11,388 nucleotides of DNA, from NCBI GenBank assembly GCA_036795455.1, contig DAIRET010000088.1, forward strand, positions 1 through 11,388, in the 5' to 3' direction. The position numbers and the translations under genes were made by a program. The stretch is from DAIRET01 sp036795455. Its GTDB lineage: Bacteria > Bacteroidota > Ignavibacteria > Ignavibacteriales > Ignavibacteriaceae. This document shows, one piece after another, positions 6,064 to 11,388 of this stretch (positions are counted from its first letter, which is position 1; every line of letters begins with the position of its first letter). The notes beneath the pieces are model-generated. The model saw nothing but the letters and a program-made list of their open reading frames with translations, ran no database searches and was not told the origin of the DNA.

Positions 6064-6828
6064 ATGTTAGAAATAAAAAACTTAAAAGTTAAAGTAGAAG
6101 GAAACGAGATACTGAAAGGTATCAATCTAAAAGTCAACAAAGGTGAAGTTCATGCTATTATGGGACCAAACGGTTCAGGCAAAAGTACTCTCGCTCAGGT
6201 AATCGCAGGCAAAGAAGATTACGAAATTACAGGCGGAGAAGTACTTTTTGAAGGGAAAGATTTACTCGAACTTGCACCAGAAGATAGAGCAAGAGAAGGT
6301 GTATTCCTCGCATTCCAGTACCCGGTCGAAATACCGGGAGTATCAAATGTTAATCTATTGAAGAATGCGTTAAACTCAATAAGGAAATACCGTGGCGAAG
6401 AAGAAGTAGATGCAATGGAATTTTTAACTATGGTTAAAAAGAAAATGGGACTCGTTGAAATGAGCCAGGAATTACTGAACCGCTCGGTAAATGAAGGTTT
6501 TTCAGGCGGGGAAAAGAAACGTAACGAAATTTTCCAGATGGCAGTACTTGAACCAAAACTTGCACTTCTTGACGAAACGGATTCGGGATTGGATATAGAT
6601 GCTCTAAGAATAGTTGCAAACGGTGTAAATAAACTGAAATCGGAAGATAACGCAGTAATTCTTGTAACCCACTATCAAAGGCTGTTGGACTACATTGTTC
6701 CAGATTACGTTCATGTGCTTTATAAAGGAAGGATTATTAAATCCGGAGATAAAACTTTAGCACTCGAACTTGAAGAAAAAGGTTACGATTGGGTTAAAGA
6801 ACACGTTAATGAATTAGCTGTCGGTTAA
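6064..6828 (+). CDS. sufC: SUF system ABC-type ATPase SufC
   Basis: A 254-residue cytoplasmic ATPase that dimerises on SufB and SufD and powers the conformational change that exposes their cluster-building interface. Visible motifs are Walker A GPNGSGKST (34-42), Q-loop FQYP (84-87), ABC signature FSGGEKKR (146-153), Walker B LALLDETDSGLD (166-177) and switch His203 in VTHYQRLLDYI. FSGGEKKRNEIFQ and LDETDSGLDIDAL are the SufC-specific versions. It is not a transporter: no membrane segment is present in it or beside it. AAGGG lies 6 bases before the ATG. It sits between sufB and sufD, with 15 bases to sufD. Confidence 0.98.
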   Translation: MLEIKNLKVKVEGNEILKGINLKVNKGEVHAIMGPNGSGKSTLAQVIAGKEDYEITGGEVLFEGKDLLELAPEDRAREGVFLAFQYPVEIPGVSNVNLLKNALNSIRKYRGEEEVDAMEFLTMVKKKMGLVEMSQELLNRSVNEGFSGGEKKRNEIFQMAVLEPKLALLDETDSGLDIDALRIVANGVNKLKSEDNAVILVTHYQRLLDYIVPDYVHVLYKGRIIKSGDKTLALELEEKGYDWVKEHVNELAVG

Positions 6829-6843
6829 TCAGGGTAGCCAAAT

Positions 6844-8151
6844 ATGAAAAATGTAAGTGAATTAAAAAAGTGGTATATCTCTAACTTCAAAACATTTGAA
6901 GCATCCTTGAATGGCGGTTCAAAACATCCGTTTCACGAATTGAGAAAAACCGCTATTGAAGAATTTGAAAGTTTAAACTTCCCGACAATCAAAGATGAAG
7001 AGTGGAAATACACTAATGTTTCGCCTGTTCTGAATTACAATTTCAAAGTTGAAACTCCCTCATCAAAAATATCCAAAGATGATGTAAAGAAGTTTCTTTT
7101 TGATGATGAATTCACAACTCTTGTATTTATTAATGGAAAGTTTTCGGCTGAGTTATCGGGAACAAATAAGAAAACCAAAGATGCTATCATTACAAATCTG
7201 TCGGATGCTATTAAAGAACATCCCGAATTAATAGAGAAACATCTTGGAAAATATGCCGATTATAAAGAGAACGCTTTCACAGCATTAAGCACAGCTTTTA
7301 CAAATGACGGTACATTCATCTATGTTGAAAAGGGAAAGATAATCGAAAACCCTGTTCAAATACTATATTTAACAGATGGCGCCAGTGAATCAGCTTTTGC
7401 ACCGAGAAATCTTTTTGTTGCGGAAGATAACGCTCAATTCAAAGTAGTTGAGATTTACGCCGGGTTAAATAGTAATGTTTATTTCAATAACTCAATTACT
7501 GAAATCGTTGCCGGTGAGAGTGCTGTAATTGAACATGTGAAGATTCAAGACGAGGCACTTGATTCATTTCATATTTCAAATACACAGATTGTACAGGAAA
7601 GAAATAGTAATGTTTCATCGTACAACGTAAACTTCGGCGGTAAACTGGTTAGGAATAATATTAATTCACGATTTAACGGTACCGGGGGCGAATGTACCTT
7701 GAACGGTTTATACCTGACAAAAGGAGAACAGCTTGTTGATAATCATACAATGATTGACCATGCTCAACCCCACTGTTTAAGCCATGAATTGTATAAAGGA
7801 ATTCTGACTGAAAAATCGCACGGTGTATTTAACGGTAAGATTTATGTCCGTCCCGATGCACAAAAAACAAACGCATTCCAGGAGAACAAAAATCTTTTGT
7901 TGTCAAACGATGCCCTGATAAATGCAAAACCGCAGCTTGAAATTTTTGCGGATGATGTTAAATGTACTCATGGAGCTACTGTGGGAAGGCTTGATGAGAA
8001 TGCACTATTTTATTTAAGATCAAGGGGGATTGGAGAGAAAGAAGCAAGAGCAACATTGATTTATGCATTTGCAAGTGATGTTGTTCATTCTATTAAAATT
8101 ACTCAGGTAAGAGACAGACTTGAGGAGATGTTAGCAGATAAATTATTATAA
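6844..8151 (+). CDS. sufD: Fe-S cluster assembly protein SufD
   Basis: A 435-residue paralogue of SufB and the second core subunit of SufBC2D. The N-terminal helical part has FPTIKDEEWKYTNVSP (46-61), the usual SufD opening. The beta-helix core follows. The C-terminal hallmark is KCTHGATVGRLDENALFYLR (373-392), where Cys374 and His376 correspond to the Cys-x-His pair of E. coli SufD (Cys358, His360) at the SufB-SufD interface where the cluster is built. The motif C-T-H-G, rather than SufB's C-G-A-H, separates it from SufB. AGGG lies 8 bases upstream of the ATG. A 45-base gap separates it from sufS, the largest within the operon. Confidence 0.97.
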   Translation: MKNVSELKKWYISNFKTFEASLNGGSKHPFHELRKTAIEEFESLNFPTIKDEEWKYTNVSPVLNYNFKVETPSSKISKDDVKKFLFDDEFTTLVFINGKFSAELSGTNKKTKDAIITNLSDAIKEHPELIEKHLGKYADYKENAFTALSTAFTNDGTFIYVEKGKIIENPVQILYLTDGASESAFAPRNLFVAEDNAQFKVVEIYAGLNSNVYFNNSITEIVAGESAVIEHVKIQDEALDSFHISNTQIVQERNSNVSSYNVNFGGKLVRNNINSRFNGTGGECTLNGLYLTKGEQLVDNHTMIDHAQPHCLSHELYKGILTEKSHGVFNGKIYVRPDAQKTNAFQENKNLLLSNDALINAKPQLEIFADDVKCTHGATVGRLDENALFYLRSRGIGEKEARATLIYAFASDVVHSIKITQVRDRLEEMLADKLL

Positions 8152-8196
8152 AAATGTTCAAGCCCGCACTAAAAGAGTAGGGACAATTTTTACAAA

Positions 8197-9459
8197 ATGT
8201 ATAAAACAGACAATGAAATAATGTCAATTAACGAAAAAGTCGATTATGATATCCAGAAGATTAGGAGCGACTTCCCGATTTTAAGTCGTCCTATTCACAA
8301 TAAACCCCTTGTCTATCTTGACAATGCCGCTACAACGCATAAACCTAAATGCGTTATAGATAAAGTAAGCGAATACTACAGCGAGTTGAATTCAAATATC
8401 CATCGCGGTGTTCACTACTTAAGCCAGAAAGCTACAGTTGAATATGAAAATGCGCGTGAAAAAGTGTTGCGTTTTATAAATGCATCAAAGCTTTCGGAAA
8501 TAATATTTACAAAAGGAACCACCGATTCGATTAACCTGGTTGCTAACTCTTTCGGAAGAAAATTCATTTCAAAAGATGATGAGATAATCATCTCTCATAT
8601 GGAACACCACAGCAATATAGTTCCGTGGCAGATTCTTTGCGAAGAAAAAGGTGCAAAATTAAAAGTAATACCTATTGATGATAAAGGCGAGATCATCTAC
8701 GAAGAATTTGAAAAACTGATTTCTACGAAAACAAAACTTGTTTCGATAGTACACATATCAAATTCTCTTGGAACGATTAACCCGGTTAAAGAAATAATAG
8801 AGACGGCACATTCATACGGTATCCCGGTACTTGTAGATGGAGCGCAGGGTGTTCAACATCTTACTGTGGATGTTAAAGAACTTGATTGTGATTTCTACGT
8901 TTTCTCGGGACACAAATTATATGGTCCCACGGGTATCGGAATACTATACGGTAAACAAAAAATACTCGAGCAGATGCCTCCTTATCAAGGCGGTGGAGAT
9001 ATGATTGCTTCCGTTACTTTTGAAAAGACTACTTATAATTCGTTACCTTATAAGTTTGAAGCAGGTACTCCGAATATCATCGGCGGGATTGCCCTTGGGA
9101 CTGCAATTGATTACATGAATTCTGTTAGAATGGAGAAAATTTCAGGTTACGAAAATTCATTAACGGTTTATGCTGCAAATGTATTCTCAAATATCGAAGG
9201 ACTAAAGATTATAGGGACTTCAAAGAATAAAGCAGGAATAATTTCATTCGTACTTGAGAATATTCACCCGCACGATATAGGAACTATACTTGATTTTGAC
9301 GGAATAGCTATCAGAACAGGGCATCATTGTACACAGCCGGTAATGCAGCGGTACGGTGTTCCTGCAACAGCAAGAATTTCACTCGGAATGTATAACACAA
9401 AAGATGAAATCGATTACACTGCTGCTGCTCTTAAAAAAGTATTTGAGGTATTTGCATAA
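8197..9459 (+). CDS. sufS: Cysteine desulfurase SufS (class II, PLP-dependent)
   Basis: It converts L-cysteine to L-alanine and holds the released sulfur as a persulfide for Fe-S assembly. Of 420 residues, the visible motifs are LDNAATTHKP (41-50), MEHHSNIVPW (135-144, with the His that stacks on PLP), LVDGAQ (212-217, Asp214 to the PLP ring nitrogen), SGHKLYGPTG (237-246, Lys240 forming the PLP Schiff base) and RTGHHCTQPVM (373-383, Cys378 as the persulfide cysteine). The short loop around Cys378 marks the SufS/class II type rather than IscS. The start is uncertain. ATG 8197 has GTAGGGA 13 bases upstream, which is rather far. ATG 8221 gives a 412-residue protein nearer the usual N-terminus but has no visible Shine-Dalgarno. 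The stop overlaps the sufU start. Confidence 0.97.
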   Translation: MYKTDNEIMSINEKVDYDIQKIRSDFPILSRPIHNKPLVYLDNAATTHKPKCVIDKVSEYYSELNSNIHRGVHYLSQKATVEYENAREKVLRFINASKLSEIIFTKGTTDSINLVANSFGRKFISKDDEIIISHMEHHSNIVPWQILCEEKGAKLKVIPIDDKGEIIYEEFEKLISTKTKLVSIVHISNSLGTINPVKEIIETAHSYGIPVLVDGAQGVQHLTVDVKELDCDFYVFSGHKLYGPTGIGILYGKQKILEQMPPYQGGGDMIASVTFEKTTYNSLPYKFEAGTPNIIGGIALGTAIDYMNSVRMEKISGYENSLTVYAANVFSNIEGLKIIGTSKNKAGIISFVLENIHPHDIGTILDFDGIAIRTGHHCTQPVMQRYGVPATARISLGMYNTKDEIDYTAAALKKVFEVFA

Positions 9460-9914
9460 TGGAAAATGAAATTCGTGAACTGTATCAACAAGTAATTCTT
9501 GATCACAATAAAAGTCCGAGAAACTTCAAAAAACTCGAAAACGCAAATCACTTTGCAGAGGGGTATAATCCTCTTTGCGGTGACCATATCGATATATTCA
9601 TTTATACTGAAGGTGATGTGATTAAAGATGTCTCGTTTCAAGGAAGCGGCTGTGCAATTTCAAAGTCTTCCGCGTCTTTAATGACAACAATGGTAAAAGG
9701 GAAAACTATTACTGAAGCTGAGGAAATATTTTCAAAGTTTCAAGATTTGGTAACCGGAAAACTGAAGAGTGAGGAAGAAATCGAAGAACTCGGTAAACTT
9801 GCGATCTTTCAGGGTGTAAGAGAATTCCCGGCAAGAGTGAAGTGTGCAAGTCTTGCATGGCATACTCTTAATTCCGCATTAAAAAACGATAACAAAACAA
9901 TAGTTACGGAATAG
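9459..9914 (+). CDS. sufU: SufU-type sulfur-transfer protein
   Basis: A 151-residue zinc-dependent acceptor that takes persulfide sulfur from SufS and passes it to SufBCD. The family residues are present: Cys40 and Asp42 in NPLCGDHIDI, Cys65 in GSGCAIS and Cys129 in RVKCASLAW. The 64-residue distance between the second and third cysteines includes the roughly 20-residue insertion that separates SufU from IscU. There is no HSCA-binding LPPVK motif, which also argues against IscU. It starts inside the sufS stop (TAATG, one-base overlap), pointing to translational coupling. sufT begins 1 base after its stop. No sufE is visible in this window, so SufU is the likely SufS partner. Confidence 0.96.
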   Translation: MENEIRELYQQVILDHNKSPRNFKKLENANHFAEGYNPLCGDHIDIFIYTEGDVIKDVSFQGSGCAISKSSASLMTTMVKGKTITEAEEIFSKFQDLVTGKLKSEEEIEELGKLAIFQGVREFPARVKCASLAWHTLNSALKNDNKTIVTE

Positions 9915-9915
9915 T

Positions 9916-10236
9916 ATGGCAGAAACAGATTTTACAGAACTTCAGGAAAAAGTGATTCAAACATTAAAAAAATGTTATGACCCGGAAATCCCTGTAGATA
10001 TATGGGAACTCGGGTTGATATATAACGTCAACTTTGATTTAGAAAAGAATCTGAATGTGAAAATGACCCTTACTTCGCCGATGTGTCCCGTTGCAGGTAC
10101 CTTACCGGGAGAAGTAGAAAACAAGTTAAAGACAATATCTGAACTAAAGAGTGTGAAGGTAGATGTAGTTTGGGACCCGCCATGGAACCAGGATATGATG
10201 AGTGAAGTCGCCAAACTTGAATTAGGATTCATGTAA
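9916..10236 (+). CDS. sufT: SufT, DUF59/MIP18-family Fe-S maturation protein
   Basis: A 106-residue single-domain protein of the DUF59 (MIP18/PaaD-like) family. Visible motifs are DPEIPVDIWELGLIY (22-36), LTSPMCPVAG (52-61, with conserved Cys57) and VVWDPPWNQDMMS (84-96). Members linked to suf operons are called SufT and help supply or mature Fe-S clusters, especially under high demand. The biochemical mechanism is not established. It begins one base after sufU, so it is clearly part of the operon. The same fold occurs in PaaD and at the N-terminus of some Mrp/ApbC carriers, but the length and suf context favour SufT. Confidence 0.93.
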   Translation: MAETDFTELQEKVIQTLKKCYDPEIPVDIWELGLIYNVNFDLEKNLNVKMTLTSPMCPVAGTLPGEVENKLKTISELKSVKVDVVWDPPWNQDMMSEVAKLELGFM

Positions 10237-10258
10237 TAAAAAAATAAGGAATAAAGAT

Positions 10259-10792
10259 ATGTTCAATTTATCTCGTCAACCGATGTATGACGAAGACGCC
10301 GTTCAGCCGATGAGGGATGAACTTATTGCTGTCGGATTTACGGAATTAAAAACTCCGGATGACGTTGAAAAAACAATCAACGTAAAAGATGACCAAACAA
10401 AATTGGTAGTTATTAATTCGGTCTGTGGTTGTGCCGCAGGCAGTGCCCGTCCGGGTGTTTCATTAGCTTTGCAGAATGAATTAATTCCCGACGTTCTTAC
10501 AACAGTGTTTGCCGGTCAGGAAAAAGATGCAGTTGAGAAAGTAAGGAACATGATAAAAGATTATCCTCCTTCTTCTCCAAGTATGGCATTATTCAGAAAC
10601 GGTGAGCTTGTTTTCTTTTTACCCCGTTTCGAAATTGAAGGATATACACCGGAGCAAATCGCTGCTAAATTAATAACAGTATTTAATCAAGAGTGCAAAA
10701 GAACCGGTCCTTCTGTTTCACCGGAAGAATACGCGCAAGTTCAACAGGCAAAATCTTGCGGTTCTAAAATACCTTTATTCGGTAAGAATTAG
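10259..10792 (+). CDS. BrxA/BrxB-family bacilliredoxin with C-terminal extension
   Basis: A 177-residue thioredoxin-fold protein of the YphP/YqiW (DUF1094) family. Key features are the N-terminal SRQPMYDEDAVQPMRDEL, the redox motif SVCGCAAG (Cys56-Gly-Cys58) with ARPGV after it, and VFAGQEKDAVEKVR. The family removes bacillithiol from S-bacillithiolated cysteines on proteins after oxidative stress. B. subtilis members are about 145 residues and end near the equivalent of FNQEC (Cys146). About 30 further residues follow here, with an extra Cys167 in KSCGSKIPLF. AAGGA lies 8 bases upstream of the ATG. It is set between sufT (22-base gap) and the Rrf2 gene (12-base gap), so it is co-transcribed with the Fe-S genes. 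A role in protecting SufS/SufU/SufB thiols is an inference. Confidence 0.92.
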   Translation: MFNLSRQPMYDEDAVQPMRDELIAVGFTELKTPDDVEKTINVKDDQTKLVVINSVCGCAAGSARPGVSLALQNELIPDVLTTVFAGQEKDAVEKVRNMIKDYPPSSPSMALFRNGELVFFLPRFEIEGYTPEQIAAKLITVFNQECKRTGPSVSPEEYAQVQQAKSCGSKIPLFGKN

Positions 10793-10804
10793 AAAAGTAA
10801 TCAA

Positions 10805-11266
10805 ATGAAGTTCAGCGCCCAGGAAGAATACGGATTAAGATGCTTGTTAAGAATTGCTGGCAGCAAATCTCCAAACGGTCTAACTATACCGGAGATAAGT
10901 ACTGTTGAAGGATTAACCCAGGCTAACACTGCAAAAATTCTTCGTATTCTTCGGCTGAACGGATTCATTGAGAGTGCAAGGGGACAATCCGGCGGATACA
11001 AATTATCCAAACCACCGGGTAGTATTATTATCGGTGATGTACTCGAAGCGCTCGGCGGTAAATTGTTTGAAATATCTTTCTGTACGGATTACAAAGGAAC
11101 AGAGATTGTTTGCACAAACAGTATTGATTGCTCAATCCGTTCCTTATGGCGAGCAGTACAAATTTCTGTCGACTCCGTTCTCAAAAAAACTACACTGAAA
11201 GATTTGCTCGGTAACGAAGAGCAAGTTTCCGAATTCGTCTCTTTAATGCTGGAACATAATAACTAA
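10805..11266 (+). CDS. Rrf2-family transcriptional regulator, probably Fe-S binding
   Basis: A 153-residue DNA-binding protein. Residues 1-70 form the Rrf2 winged helix-turn-helix (MKFSAQEEYGLRCLLRIA, LTIPEIS, LTQANTAKILRILRLNGFI, then the wing GQSGGYKLSKPP). The effector segment holds Cys93, Cys103 and Cys109 followed by IRSLW, the layout of IscR-type members that bind a [2Fe-2S] cluster. IscR spacing is Cys-5-Cys-5-Cys, whereas here it is Cys-9-Cys-5-Cys. It is the last gene of the suf operon, 12 bases after the bacilliredoxin, with only a weak GAAAAG ribosome-binding stretch. Feedback control of the operon is the likely job, inferred from family and position. The name SufR/IscR is not assigned because target sites are not identified. 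Confidence 0.93.
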   Translation: MKFSAQEEYGLRCLLRIAGSKSPNGLTIPEISTVEGLTQANTAKILRILRLNGFIESARGQSGGYKLSKPPGSIIIGDVLEALGGKLFEISFCTDYKGTEIVCTNSIDCSIRSLWRAVQISVDSVLKKTTLKDLLGNEEQVSEFVSLMLEHNN

Positions 11267-11275
11267 GAAACAAAG

Positions 11276-11291
11276 CAATCAAATCTGATTG
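11276..11291. terminator. Weak hairpin between convergent genes
   Basis: CAATCA (11276-11281) pairs with TGATTG (11286-11291) around AATC, 9 bases after the Rrf2 stop. The stem is only 6 bp and no T run follows, so it is at best a weak terminator of the suf operon. It also overlaps the stop codon of the convergent partial frame. Confidence 0.3.
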
Positions 11292-11388
11292 TCAAACCTT
11301 TCATTTAAATTGTACACAGTCAGCGTCCCATTCAAACCTCTCGCTTCTTCGCAATCATCACGGGTAAAAAAGTATTCATTTCTTTTTA
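11279..11388 (-). CDS. Partial C-terminus of an unidentified convergent gene
   Basis: The minus strand is open from the right edge for 35 codons to TGA at 11281-11279. It reads EYFFTRDDCEEARGL then NGTLTVYNLNERFDNQI, a composition more like real protein than the other minus-strand frames here, which stop sooner. It would be convergent with the suf operon, with 12 bases between stops. I do not recognise the family. The call rests only on openness, composition and the otherwise empty space, so it could be chance. Confidence 0.4.
   Translation of the reverse strand, partial: KRNEYFFTRDDCEEARGLNGTLTVYNLNERFDNQI

Noticed and set aside
6064..6828. ABC transporter ATPase
   Set aside because: The SufC-specific signature and Walker B versions, with flanking sufB and sufD and no permease, identify it as SufC.
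8163..8190. Hairpin-like CCC..ACT / AGT.GGG with AATTTTTA between sufD and sufS
   Set aside because: The stem is short and interrupted by an internal loop. Real attenuation inside the operon is not supported.

Overview
The window most likely comes from a member of the Ignavibacteria or a close relative in the Bacteroidota/Chlorobi group. This is an inference. It rests on secreted proteins ending in type IX secretion (T9SS) sorting modules of the form QNYPNPFNPTTTI, preceded by a 'PVELSSF...WTTATELNNYGFYIER' linker. Other support comes from the AT-rich composition, a LemA/M48 pair, and a SUF operon that uses SufU and carries a bacilliredoxin.

Layout. Positions 1-1600 (minus strand) hold a secretion-related block: the start of a signal-peptide gene cut by the window edge (1-100), a small intact T9SS-module protein directly upstream of it (108-788), and a decayed T9SS gene (989-1599) with several visible lesions. 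Positions 1811-1966 hold a tRNA-Lys(TTT) between two intrinsic-terminator-like hairpins. A 19-bp near-perfect palindrome (1973-1991) overlaps a possible promoter ahead of a three-gene plus-strand cluster (2108-4338): a double zinc-ribbon protein, LemA, and a membrane M48 (HtpX-like) metallopeptidase with its own C-terminal zinc ribbon. A 242-bp T-rich gap (4339-4580) carries three imperfect tandem repeats and a possible promoter.

Positions 4581-11266 are a tightly packed plus-strand iron-sulfur cluster assembly operon: sufB, sufC, sufD, sufS, sufU, sufT (DUF59/MIP18), a BrxA/BrxB-family bacilliredoxin, and an Rrf2-family regulator with three cysteines suited to an Fe-S cluster. The last 110 bases hold what looks like the 3' end of a convergent minus-strand gene.

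How the genes fit together. SufS removes sulfur from cysteine, SufU accepts and relays the persulfide, SufBCD is the ATP-dependent scaffold that builds the cluster, and SufT belongs to a family used in cluster maturation or delivery. The bacilliredoxin could reduce bacillithiol-mixed disulfides on exposed cysteines of these proteins. The Rrf2 regulator could sense cluster status and adjust the operon. The last two roles are inferred from family and position only.

I see no CRISPR array, phage, transposase or integrase. Most of the window is ordinary housekeeping. The less ordinary points are the readable decay path of the T9SS pseudogene, the palindrome upstream of the zinc-ribbon/LemA/M48 cluster, the bacilliredoxin inside the suf operon, and the regulator at the operon's 3' end.
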